From: Companilactobacillus pabuli
Lineage (GTDB): Bacteria; Bacillota; Bacilli; Lactobacillales; Lactobacillaceae
Direction of reading: 5' to 3'
Assembly (NCBI RefSeq): GCF_014058425.1
Contig: NZ_CP049366.1
Coordinates: 992,001-1,056,000, forward strand
Length of the DNA: 64,000 nt
Shown: positions 1-7,757 of the stretch, piece by piece
Numbering within the stretch: the stretch's first letter is position 1
Layout: each line of letters opens with the position of its first letter
Made by a program: the position numbers and the translations under genes
The notes under the pieces: generated by a model
Told to the model about the DNA's origin: nothing
The model's input: the letters and a program-made list of their open reading frames with translations, nothing else
The model's database searches: none

Positions 1-950
1 ATCTTGGTAGTATCTTTGGCAATAACGAAGATACCGTCGATGAAGATCCAGATAACAACGCTGAAGTAACTGACGATATTAGAAATCAACGTCTATCTGT
101 CAAAGAACAACTTGACAAGGGACTTCTAGAAGATGAAGAAGTAACTATCAAAGTTGAAGAATCTAAAAAAGTTGGTCCAATGGATGATCAAATGGGCCAA
201 ATGGGTATCGATATGTCCGGAATGATGGATTCATTGATGCCTAAGAAGACTATTACTCGTACGCTTCCAGTTAAAGAAGCCCGTGAATTGTTGATTCAAC
301 AAGAATCACAAAAACGTGTTGATCATGATGAAATTTACCAAAAAGCCATCGAAAGAACTCAAAATAAAGGAATCATCTTCATTGATGAGTTTGATAAGAT
401 TGCTGCTGGAGACAAGAAGACATCCGGTGAAGTTTCTCGTGAAGGTGTGCAACGTGATATTTTGCCTATCGTTGAAGGTTCAAGAATCAATACTAAGTAT
501 GGTCCAGTCGATACAGACCACATCTTGTTCATCGCTTCAGGTGCTTTCGCCGAAAGTAAACCTAGTGATTTGATTGCCGAACTTCAAGGTCGTTTCCCAA
601 TCCGTGTTGAATTGAGTGACTTGACTGAAGACGATTTCATCCAAATTTTGACAAAACCAGACAATGCTTTGACTAAGCAATATGTAGCGCTTACAAGAGC
701 TGATGGAATTCATTTAACTTTTACTAAAGAATCTGTCGAAGAGATTGCAAAAATTGCTTTTGAATTGAATAATAGTAATCAGAACATCGGTGCAAGACGT
801 CTTTCTACTGTCTTGGAAAAAATCTTGGCTGATATTCTATATGAAGGTCCTGATATGCAAATGGGTGATATTACTATTACACGTGAATACGTTCGTGAAC
901 AAGTCGGTAAGATTGCCGAAGATCAAGACCTTTCACGTTATATTCTTTAG
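1..950 (+). CDS. hslU: HslU, ATPase subunit of the HslUV (ClpYQ) protease, 3' part
   Basis: This is the C-terminal part of the AAA+ unfoldase that feeds proteins to the HslV peptidase in the cytoplasm. The reading frame is open from base 3, so the gene starts left of the window. The acidic I-domain comes first, then Walker B (GIIFIDEFDK, bases ~369-398), the GRFPIRVEL segment, and the sensor-2 motif (IGARRL) near the C-terminus. The ending SRYIL is typical of HslU. It stops 9 bases before the epimerase gene, with a GGGG Shine-Dalgarno in the gap, so the two are probably co-transcribed. The identity is secure; only the N-terminal Walker A part is missing. Confidence 0.97.
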   Translation, partial: LGSIFGNNEDTVDEDPDNNAEVTDDIRNQRLSVKEQLDKGLLEDEEVTIKVEESKKVGPMDDQMGQMGIDMSGMMDSLMPKKTITRTLPVKEARELLIQQESQKRVDHDEIYQKAIERTQNKGIIFIDEFDKIAAGDKKTSGEVSREGVQRDILPIVEGSRINTKYGPVDTDHILFIASGAFAESKPSDLIAELQGRFPIRVELSDLTEDDFIQILTKPDNALTKQYVALTRADGIHLTFTKESVEEIAKIAFELNNSNQNIGARRLSTVLEKILADILYEGPDMQMGDITITREYVREQVGKIAEDQDLSRYIL

Positions 951-959
951 GGGGAAATT

Positions 960-1838
960 ATGACAGTTTATCAATTGAAGAACGATTACTTAACATTAAA
1001 GGTTAATTCATTAGGTGCTGAAATGAACAGCATCACTAACAACGAAAATTCAGAGTTCATCTGGCAAGCAGACAAGAACGTTTGGGGTCGTCATGCTCCA
1101 GTATTGTTTCCAATCGTCGGTCGTTTAAAAGATGATCACTACTTCGTTGATGGTAAAGAATTCAATATGACTCAACACGGATTTGCCCGTGACCAAGAAT
1201 TCAGTCTTGATTCACAAACAGATTCAAAATTAGTGTTGAGTTTGACTACTAGTGAAGCTAGTCTTGAAAAATATCCTTACCACTTCAAGTTGAGAATCAT
1301 TTATCAACTAGTTAAGGATACTGTACAAATTTCATACTTAGTTGATTCTTTGGAAGAAACTGATGACATGTACTTCTCAATCGGAGCACACCCAGGCTTT
1401 AGTGTTCCCTTTGACAAAGGCTTGAAATTTGAAGACTACAAAGTATCAATTGATCCAGCTGAAACTAGAACTCACATTCCAATCGACAATCACTTGATCG
1501 ACTTAAACGGCGAAAAGAAAGTTGAGAACCAAAACTTCGATATGGCACGTGATTACTTCGTTGATGACGCTGTTGTTTATCGTCTAAATGATCCAGCAGA
1601 AGTTACTATTTACAGTGACAAGTCAGATCACAAGTTGACACTAGACACAGGTAACGCCAAATTCTTCGGTATGTGGTCAACATATCCTGATGATAACGGT
1701 AAGTTTATGTGTATCGAACCATGGTGGGGACTTGCTGACAAGACTGATAGTGATAACAACTTTAAGAATAAGTATGCTATTAACAAATTGGCTCCTAAGG
1801 AACAATTTGAAGCATATTTCTCAATTAGCGTAAAATAA
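960..1838 (+). CDS. Aldose 1-epimerase family protein, LacX-like
   Basis: A 292-residue cytosolic protein of the galactose mutarotase fold, closest to the LacX subgroup that interconverts sugar anomers. Visible family motifs are the N-terminal APVLFPIVGRL segment (~residues 45-55) and GAHPGF (~143-148), which carries the histidine expected in the active site. Length is normal for LacX-type proteins. The ATG lies 9 bases after the hslU stop with GGGG upstream, so it is likely the last gene of an hsl operon. The exact sugar substrate cannot be read from the sequence. A strong terminator follows. Confidence 0.88.
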   Translation: MTVYQLKNDYLTLKVNSLGAEMNSITNNENSEFIWQADKNVWGRHAPVLFPIVGRLKDDHYFVDGKEFNMTQHGFARDQEFSLDSQTDSKLVLSLTTSEASLEKYPYHFKLRIIYQLVKDTVQISYLVDSLEETDDMYFSIGAHPGFSVPFDKGLKFEDYKVSIDPAETRTHIPIDNHLIDLNGEKKVENQNFDMARDYFVDDAVVYRLNDPAEVTIYSDKSDHKLTLDTGNAKFFGMWSTYPDDNGKFMCIEPWWGLADKTDSDNNFKNKYAINKLAPKEQFEAYFSISVK

Positions 1839-1857
1839 TTATTGATTAAAAATAAAC

Positions 1858-1897
1858 AGAGTCTCATGATTTTTCAATTCATGGGACTCTATTTTTG
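1858..1897 (+). terminator. Rho-independent terminator after the LacX-like gene
   Basis: A 12-bp stem (AGAGTCTCATGA with TCATGGGACTCT, one G-T pair) is followed by a T-rich tail. It ends the hslU-epimerase transcript. Confidence 0.88.
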
Positions 1898-2011
1898 TGT
1901 CTAATAAAAAAATGTTCGTACGAGATGTTATAACAAGTGATTGAGGATATTTTTGGGTAAGCGATTACATATAGGGGTATACTGGGAATATAGATAAGGT
2001 GGGCTTAAGCA

Positions 2012-2290
2012 ATGAAATTTAAATCGTTATTCGAAGTAATTCCAGAAACTTGGGAGATCGAGTTCAAGAACCGGGATACAGCTCACAAGATTTACGACGC
2101 AGTGAGAAGTAAATATAACGACGATTTGGGACCAATTACTGTTAATAATGATACTTGGTACATTGGAACTAAATTATCAGATGAAGAATTTAAAAAAGGT
2201 ATCGTAGAATTTTTAGATCAGTTTGATATCGAGCAATCTCAGTATTCCGTTGATAAAACTGAAGTTGGCAAATTTTGGAGTCCACTCTAA
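2012..2290 (+). CDS. Small acidic protein of unknown function (92 aa)
   Basis: I do not recognise this 92-residue protein. It has no signal peptide or membrane segment, is charged, and looks like a small folded cytosolic protein (EVIPETWEIEF near the N-terminus, TWYIGTKLSDEEFKKG in the middle). The ATG has AAGGTGG upstream at ~1996-2002. It stands alone between two terminators. A possible -10 (TATACT, 1978-1983) lies upstream, but no good -35 is visible. The coding call rests on the clean start, the ribosome binding site and the terminator directly after the stop. Confidence 0.75.
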   Translation: MKFKSLFEVIPETWEIEFKNRDTAHKIYDAVRSKYNDDLGPITVNNDTWYIGTKLSDEEFKKGIVEFLDQFDIEQSQYSVDKTEVGKFWSPL

Positions 2291-2299
2291 AGACAAATA

Positions 2300-2335
2300 A
2301 AAACCTCATTAGGCAGATGTCTAGTGAGGTTTTTA
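2300..2335. terminator. Bidirectional terminator between convergent genes
   Basis: The stem AAACCTCATTA / TAGTGAGGTTT is flanked by A and T runs on both sides. It can serve the + gene at 2012 and the - gene ending at 2391. Confidence 0.85.
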
Positions 2336-2390
2336 AATAAGATTAATGTTTCTTGTTTCGTCGATATTGTGCACGTGAAGGATAGTTTAT

Positions 2391-3089
2391 TTAATTCTTT
2401 TCCATTCCCGACTGGCTTTTACCACTCACGGAACCATCTGTGAAAGTAACGACAAAATTAGCTCCTGTATCGCCAGAAACATCGGATGAGTAGGTATAAT
2501 TGACGACTGATTTACCATTGGCAAGTGATTCACTATAACTGTTAGGCTTTCCTAGGTTAGTGTGAATAGCGTCGACAGATTGACCATTTTGGATTGAGCT
2601 GTAAGCATCTAAGCCCAATTTTTCTGAACGTTTAACTTTTAATCCATTCAAAGCTTTACTGATAGCATGTCCGTTAGCAAAACTGACTTTAAGAGTAGAG
2701 CCTAATTGCCCATTTTGAATATCATTCCAAGTATCTAATTCAGTCTTTACACCTTGGTTTTCAGTGATAGAAGTTGAAGAAGGCTTACCCAAAATATTAT
2801 GAACTGTTTCAATCGGCGTTCCACTAGTTTCATTTAAGTAAATTCCATTGTATTGGTAAAAGGTTACGCCAGTTTGTTTTTTAACTTTCTTTTTGGTAGT
2901 ATCCTTTTTTTCGACTTTAGTGGTGGCCTCTTTGAAAGGACCGGTAGCGGTAATTTTCATTCCGACAGTAGCGCTACCACCAGCTAAAATAATAATAATA
3001 ATTAACCAGAACCACCAACGACTGTAGAAATGCTTGTGGTGTTTTTGTGAACGATACTGGGCTCTAGTTGGTAAATTGTTTGAATTCAT
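2391..3089 (-). CDS. Membrane-anchored protein with two SmpA/DUF3862-like repeats
   Basis: A 232-residue protein with a basic cytosolic N-terminus (TRAQYRSQKHHKH), one membrane segment at about residues 28-47 and a Lys-rich linker. Two extracellular repeats follow, each with the pattern TVHNILGKPSS or AIHTNLGKPNS and a later 'D.W/Y..IQNGQ' stretch. This arrangement fits the BLIP/SmpA/DUF3862 fold found in many Gram-positive anchored proteins. Its function is unknown; an envelope role is inference. The ATG is preceded by GGGGAGGG. After the TAA, the same frame continues for 15 codons resembling the protein's own N-terminus (see findings). Confidence 0.85.
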   Translation of the reverse strand: MNSNNLPTRAQYRSQKHHKHFYSRWWFWLIIIIILAGGSATVGMKITATGPFKEATTKVEKKDTTKKKVKKQTGVTFYQYNGIYLNETSGTPIETVHNILGKPSSTSITENQGVKTELDTWNDIQNGQLGSTLKVSFANGHAISKALNGLKVKRSEKLGLDAYSSIQNGQSVDAIHTNLGKPNSYSESLANGKSVVNYTYSSDVSGDTGANFVVTFTDGSVSGKSQSGMEKN

Positions 3090-3260
3090 CTATTTAATCC
3101 CTCCCCGAAATGATAACGCTTTAAATTCATTTTATCAGTAACGGTAGATAAAAGTGATTTTATTTAGGAAAAAATTTATGTTTTGAAAATATTTATTATA
3201 TTTGTAATGTATCTTTCTTGATAAAAATATTATTTCAGTGTACTATTTCTACTAACGTTT

Positions 3261-3356
3261 TCATTCAGTTTAAGTTTCATCGGAGGGTTCAAAGATTTGT
3301 ACCGGACAAGATGCTAAGTAGTTTTTCTACTGAGTGTCTTTTTTTTTACTGAATGA
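3261..3356 (+). promoter_or_regulatory. Leader region of the ABC exporter: short ORF plus intrinsic terminator (candidate attenuator)
   Basis: GGAGGG (3282-3287) precedes a TTG-started ORF of six codons (3297-3317, MYRTRC). A terminator hairpin follows at once: GACA (3305-3308) pairs with TGTC (3335-3338), AGTAG (3317-3321) pairs with CTACT (3327-3331), and nine Ts run from 3339 to 3347. The outer 9-bp arms TCATTCAGT (3261-3269) and ACTGAATGA (3348-3356) pair perfectly around it. An upstream CTACT (3249-3253) could capture AGTAG as an antiterminator. The layout resembles ribosome-mediated attenuation of drug exporters such as B. subtilis bmrCD. Confidence 0.6.
3305..3347 (+). terminator. Intrinsic terminator inside the exporter leader
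   Basis: The stem-loop and nine-T tract lie only about 30 bases upstream of the exporter start codon, so it acts in the 5' leader. No complete gene precedes it on this strand. Confidence 0.7.
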
Positions 3357-3376
3357 GTGAATGAGGGAGGTTATTT

Positions 3377-5095
3377 ATGAAGGTATTGATTCCATATATT
3401 AAGCGCTATCGAAAAGACGCTTATATTGCGGTTATTTCAGTCATTGCCTTAGTTTTTGCGACACTTTGGCAACCAAGATTGTTACAAGTCGTTATGAATG
3501 CAATTTTAAAGGGTGATAAAGCAACCGTTTTTCAACAAGGGATCCTTTTAATTGGTTTAGCAGTCATCGGTATCATTGCTGGTGTGATAAACACGATTTA
3601 TTCGGCCCACGTCGCTTTAGGTGTAGCAACCGATTTGCGTGCTGACTTATACAGTAAAGTGCAATCGTTTGCTTACGCTGATGTTGAGAAATTTTCGGCA
3701 TCTAATTTAGTTGTGCGAATGACTAATGATATTAATCAAGTTCAGCAGATCGTCATGGCTGGATTTCAACAGATCAGTCGAATTCCATTGCTGTTTATTG
3801 GAGCGTTTATCTTAGCAATGGTGACAATGCCACAACAGTGGTGGGTTTTGATCGGAATGATGATAATCGTTTTGGGGGTCAGTTTTTACTCATATAAGAA
3901 GATGAGCGACTATTTTGGTCAAACTCAACAAAATATCGAAGACGTTAATACTGTAGCTCGTGAGAATTTAATGGGAATTCGAGTAGTTAAGTCTTTCGTC
4001 CAAGAACCTAACGAGATTGCCAAATTCTCAAAAGTATCAGATAAATTAACGAAAGTTACGGCTAAGATTGGTTACAATTTTGCTATTTTAATGCCAGCAT
4101 TCTTTTTAACGGCAAATATTGCCGTTGCTATAGCAATTTACATTGTTGGTCAAAATGTGACGACACATCCAACGTATTTAGCAGCTATCACTAGTTTTAT
4201 CTCGTATTTGATGCAGATTTTGTTTGCGGTCATCAATGGTGGTTTCTTAATGATTGCGGCTTCTAGAGCTAATATTTCGTTAGGACGAATTGGAGAAGTT
4301 ATGGCTACTGATCCAAGTATGAACTACGTCCAAGGTGATGATAAACCGGTTGCCGGTGATATTGAATTTGATCACGTTAGTTTCACTTATCCAGGCGATG
4401 ATGAGCCAACGCTAAAGGATATTTCTTTTACAGTTAAAGCTGGTGAAATGATTGGTATCGTTGGTGCTACTGGATCTGGTAAAACGACCTTAGCCCAATT
4501 GATTGCCCGTTTGTATGATCCTGATTCTGGGGTCATTAAAGTGGGTGGCATTGATGTCAAACAATTGCCAGAAAAATCTCTTCGTGAAACGGTCGCTTAT
4601 GTTTTGCAACGTTCAACGATGTTTTCGGGAACGATTTCGGCTAACCTACGTCAAGTCAAAGAAGATGCGACTGCTACACAAATGCAGTGGGCTGCTAATA
4701 TTGCTCAAGCATCTGAATTTATTGAACGTTTGCCACAGACTTACGATGCTCCAGTTGAAGAACGTTCGTCAAACTTCTCTGGTGGTCAAAAGCAACGTCT
4801 TTCTATCACTCGTGGAGTCATTGCTAATCCAAAGATTTTGATTTTGGACGATGCGACCTCAGCACTTGATGCTAAGTCGGAAAAATTAGTTCAAGAGGCG
4901 TTAGATAAAGATTTACAACATACTACGACAGTTGTGATTGCTGAAAAGATCTCGTCAATTATTCGTGCTGATAAGATTTTAGTCATGGATGATGGACGAA
5001 TAGTTGGTAATGGCAATCATCATCAATTAGTGGCTGACAATGCGGTTTATCAAGAAATTTATAAGACACAAAAAGCTAGAGAGGGGGTAAAATAA
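3377..5095 (+). CDS. Heterodimeric ABC exporter, half 1 with a degenerate ATP site (LmrC/BmrC type)
   Basis: A 572-residue half-transporter with an N-terminal six-helix membrane domain (~1-300) and a C-terminal nucleotide-binding domain. Walker A (GATGSGKTT), signature (FSGGQKQR) and Walker B (ILILDDATSALD) are present. The catalytic Glu after Walker B is Asp, and the switch His is Glu (IAEKISSI, near residue 523). Such losses mark the degenerate site of heterodimeric multidrug exporters (LmrCD, BmrCD, TM287/288). Its stop overlaps the next start (TAATG), so the subunits are translationally coupled. GGGAGG at 3364-3369 sets the start. The likely role is drug or lipid export. Confidence 0.93.
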   Translation: MKVLIPYIKRYRKDAYIAVISVIALVFATLWQPRLLQVVMNAILKGDKATVFQQGILLIGLAVIGIIAGVINTIYSAHVALGVATDLRADLYSKVQSFAYADVEKFSASNLVVRMTNDINQVQQIVMAGFQQISRIPLLFIGAFILAMVTMPQQWWVLIGMMIIVLGVSFYSYKKMSDYFGQTQQNIEDVNTVARENLMGIRVVKSFVQEPNEIAKFSKVSDKLTKVTAKIGYNFAILMPAFFLTANIAVAIAIYIVGQNVTTHPTYLAAITSFISYLMQILFAVINGGFLMIAASRANISLGRIGEVMATDPSMNYVQGDDKPVAGDIEFDHVSFTYPGDDEPTLKDISFTVKAGEMIGIVGATGSGKTTLAQLIARLYDPDSGVIKVGGIDVKQLPEKSLRETVAYVLQRSTMFSGTISANLRQVKEDATATQMQWAANIAQASEFIERLPQTYDAPVEERSSNFSGGQKQRLSITRGVIANPKILILDDATSALDAKSEKLVQEALDKDLQHTTTVVIAEKISSIIRADKILVMDDGRIVGNGNHHQLVADNAVYQEIYKTQKAREGVK

Positions 5096-6876
5096 TGAGC
5101 GACTTGAAAAATGCTGGGAAATACTATTGGCATTATTTGAAAAAATACTGGTTTGGATTCTTAATGACATCCATTTTGATCGGTATTTCAACTGCCTGTA
5201 TCGTTATTGCCCCAACTTATTTAGGAAGAGCAGTTTCAGAGTTGACAACTTACTTGCAACAATGGACCGACACAGCAACTCGTGGGAATGCTAGTTTAGG
5301 AAGTTTCCATAAAACATTGTGGATCTATTTGAGTTTGTACATAGGGGATGCCTCAACGCTTTTGATTGCCAGTTGGATCTTAGCTAGAATTACGGCCTTT
5401 TCAACGGGGACTATGCGTGTAGGAATGTTTAGAAAGATGCAACGAATGCAAGTTAAATATTTCGATTCTCACAGTGATGGCGATATTTTGGCTCGTTATA
5501 CGTCTGACTTGGATAATATCTTCAATGCGATGAACCAAGCTCTAATTGAAATTTTCCTATCAGTAGCCCAGTTTATTGGTTTGTTGATCGTTATGTTCAA
5601 TCAAAATGTCACAATGGCTTGGGTCACGATGGCTTCAACGCCGGTAGCTTTGATCGTAGCCGGATTCGTGATGAAAAAAGCCGGTGTGGCGGTTAATCGC
5701 CAACAAGATGATATCGGTAATTTGAACGGTTATATTAATGAACAAGTTACTGCTCAAAAGGTTATTATTACTAACGGCTTGCAGAAGGACTCGATTAAGG
5801 GTTTCTTGAAACACAACCAAACAGTTCGTAAATCGGCTATGTCTGGTCAAATTTGGTCAGGTGTCTTAAATCCTTTGATGCAAGGGATGTCGTTGTTGAA
5901 TACAGCTATCGTAATTTTCTTTGGCTCATGGTTTGCCTTAAATGGTACATTGTCAACTGGAGCCGCCTTAGCTTTAGTCGTAGTTTTCGTTAACTATGCT
6001 CAGCAATACTATCAACCAATCATGTCTTTAACTAGTTTGTACGGGATGATTCAATTGGCTATCACTGGAGCTCGTCGTGTTGATGAAGTGAGAAGTCAAC
6101 CTGATGAAATTGCACCAAAAGATGGCAAGTCATTAGACGGTATTAAAAAAGAACTACAGATCGATGACGTACACTTTAGTTACCTACCAGGAAAAGAAAT
6201 CTTGCATGGCGTATCTATTTCAGTCCACAAGGGCGAAATGGTCGCTTTAGTAGGTCCAACGGGTTCAGGTAAGACTACGGTCATGAATTTGTTGAATCGC
6301 TTCTACGACGTCGACAGTGGTGCTATTACGATCGATGGTGTGGACATTCGCCAATTTGACTTGCAGAAATTGCGTAAGAACGTCGGAATCGTATTGCAAG
6401 ATCCACAATTATTCTCAGGTACGATTGCTGATAACATTCGTTATGGTGACCCAAGTGCTTCAATGGATCGGGTAATCGATGCGGCTAAACAAGCTAATAT
6501 CCACGAATTTATTATGAGTTTGCCAGATGGTTATGAGACAAAGGTTTCAGATGAACAAAGTGTGTTCTCAGCTGGTCAAAAGCAATTGATGTCAATTGCA
6601 AGAACGATTTTGACTAATCCTCAATTGTTGATTCTGGATGAAGCAACTTCTAACGTTGATACGGTTACTGAAGCAAATATTCAGGCAGCGATGGATCGGG
6701 TAATTCAAGGACGGACGAGTTTTGTTATTGCTCACCGTTTGAAGACGATTTTAAATGCTGACAAGATCGTGGTCTTAAAAGACGGAAATATTATCGAACA
6801 AGGTAATCATCAAACCCTTTTGGCAGAAGATGGCTTTTATGCCGGTCTTTATAAAGATCAAATGGTTACAAATTAA
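5095..6876 (+). CDS. Heterodimeric ABC exporter, half 2 with the canonical ATP site (LmrD/BmrD type)
   Basis: A 593-residue partner of the preceding half-transporter. A membrane domain occupies ~1-320. The nucleotide-binding domain has Walker A (GPTGSGKTT), a proper catalytic Glu (LLILDEATSNVD) and switch His (IAHRLKTI). Its signature motif is altered to FSAGQKQ. That is the expected pairing, because this signature faces the degenerate Walker site of half 1. The start ATG overlaps the upstream stop by one base. A strong bidirectional terminator shared with plsY follows. The substrate cannot be predicted from sequence. Confidence 0.94.
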   Translation: MSDLKNAGKYYWHYLKKYWFGFLMTSILIGISTACIVIAPTYLGRAVSELTTYLQQWTDTATRGNASLGSFHKTLWIYLSLYIGDASTLLIASWILARITAFSTGTMRVGMFRKMQRMQVKYFDSHSDGDILARYTSDLDNIFNAMNQALIEIFLSVAQFIGLLIVMFNQNVTMAWVTMASTPVALIVAGFVMKKAGVAVNRQQDDIGNLNGYINEQVTAQKVIITNGLQKDSIKGFLKHNQTVRKSAMSGQIWSGVLNPLMQGMSLLNTAIVIFFGSWFALNGTLSTGAALALVVVFVNYAQQYYQPIMSLTSLYGMIQLAITGARRVDEVRSQPDEIAPKDGKSLDGIKKELQIDDVHFSYLPGKEILHGVSISVHKGEMVALVGPTGSGKTTVMNLLNRFYDVDSGAITIDGVDIRQFDLQKLRKNVGIVLQDPQLFSGTIADNIRYGDPSASMDRVIDAAKQANIHEFIMSLPDGYETKVSDEQSVFSAGQKQLMSIARTILTNPQLLILDEATSNVDTVTEANIQAAMDRVIQGRTSFVIAHRLKTILNADKIVVLKDGNIIEQGNHQTLLAEDGFYAGLYKDQMVTN

Positions 6877-6878
6877 TC

Positions 6879-6923
6879 AAAAAAAGCAGGTCGAGAAGTT
6901 AATTTCTTGACCTGCTTTTTTAT
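6879..6923. terminator. Bidirectional terminator between the ABC exporter and plsY
   Basis: A long stem AAAAAGCAGGTC-AGAA / TTCT-GACCTGCTTTTT with A and T runs on either side serves both convergent genes. Confidence 0.9.
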
Positions 6924-6927
6924 GGAA

Positions 6928-7551
6928 TTATTTTTGTTTTTTCTTAGCCTGTTGTTTCTTGTATTGTAGACCGATTGGAACAAGATTTTCTTGCCCCTTG
7001 AGTAATCGCTTGATATTAGGAATATGGCGAACGTAAATAATGACAGTAACAATGGCAGCGACGGTAGTTAAAATCCAGTCGTGCAAAAATAACGAAGCGA
7101 TAGTAAAAAAGAGTACTGTTGTTAAACTGGCCACACTGACCATACTAGTAACGTAAACGATTGTTGCTAAAACGATAAAACAAATCGTAAACAATAATGG
7201 ATTGTAAGCTAGTAAAATACCGGCACTAGTAGCGACAGCTTTTCCACCTCTGAATTTTAAGAAGATAGAGAAGCAGTGGCCGATAACAGCACAAATTCCG
7301 ACGAAAAGAACCCAATGATGATCAAGGTTAAAGAAAACGGGCATCAATGCTCCTAAGGTTCCTTTTAAGATATCAATTATTAAAACAACGGTTCCGGCGA
7401 ATTTACCGAAGACACGGTAAGCATTTGTGGTTCCAACGTTACCACTACCGTAATCAAAAATATTTTTATGGAAAAAAATCTTTCCGACTAGATAAGCGGT
7501 TGGAAATGAGCCGATTAAATAGGCTAAAATGGCACAAATGAGAAGTTTCAT
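6928..7551 (-). CDS. plsY: Acyl-phosphate:glycerol-3-phosphate acyltransferase PlsY
   Basis: An integral membrane acyltransferase of 207 residues that makes lysophosphatidic acid from acyl-phosphate and glycerol-3-phosphate, the first step of phospholipid synthesis. Family motifs are clear: GSFPTAYLVGK near the N-terminus, the DYGSGNVGTTNAYRVFG block (~33-49), and FLKFRGGKAVATSAG (~97-111). Multiple membrane helices and a Lys-rich tail (KKQQAKKKQK) fit the family. It is divergent from parE, a common lactobacillus arrangement. Confidence 0.96.
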   Translation of the reverse strand: MKLLICAILAYLIGSFPTAYLVGKIFFHKNIFDYGSGNVGTTNAYRVFGKFAGTVVLIIDILKGTLGALMPVFFNLDHHWVLFVGICAVIGHCFSIFLKFRGGKAVATSAGILLAYNPLLFTICFIVLATIVYVTSMVSVASLTTVLFFTIASLFLHDWILTTVAAIVTVIIYVRHIPNIKRLLKGQENLVPIGLQYKKQQAKKKQK

Positions 7552-7581
7552 TAAAAAATCACTCTCTCAGCTTTATTTTTT

Positions 7582-7611
7582 GGTATATTGTAATTCTATG
7601 GTGTTTTACAA
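7582..7611 (-). promoter_or_regulatory. Probable plsY promoter
   Basis: Read on the - strand, TTGTAA (7606-7611) and TATACC (7582-7587) are separated by 18 bases, about 30 bases upstream of the plsY start. Confidence 0.5.
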
Positions 7612-7678
7612 GAATTATAAATACCAACTTAGACATTATCCACTATTTTAGCTAAAAATAAAAGATTTCTCTTGAATA

Positions 7679-7692
7679 CGAACATATATTCG
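7679..7692. promoter_or_regulatory. LexA (SOS) box in the parE-parC promoter
   Basis: CGAACATATATTCG matches the Gram-positive LexA consensus CGAACRNRYGTTYG at 13 of 14 positions. It overlaps the expected -35 position of the parE promoter, whose -10 is TATAAT at 7710-7715. parEC is reported to be LexA-controlled in B. subtilis and S. aureus, which makes the site plausible. Confidence 0.75.
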
Positions 7693-7715
7693 TATAGTGT
7701 GAATAGTGTTATAAT
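7689..7715 (+). promoter_or_regulatory. parE promoter
   Basis: A perfect TATAAT lies at 7710-7715. The -35 region is poor (TTCGTA, 7689-7694) and sits within the LexA box. The start codon is about 42 bases downstream. Confidence 0.6.
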
Positions 7716-7757
7716 ACTAAAATAACTGCAGTAGTAAATGAAAAAGGAATGATATAA

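Noticed and set aside
1914-1926. GTTCGTACGAG palindrome as a LexA box
   Set aside because: The spacing is wrong for LexA; arms directly abut without the 4-base centre.
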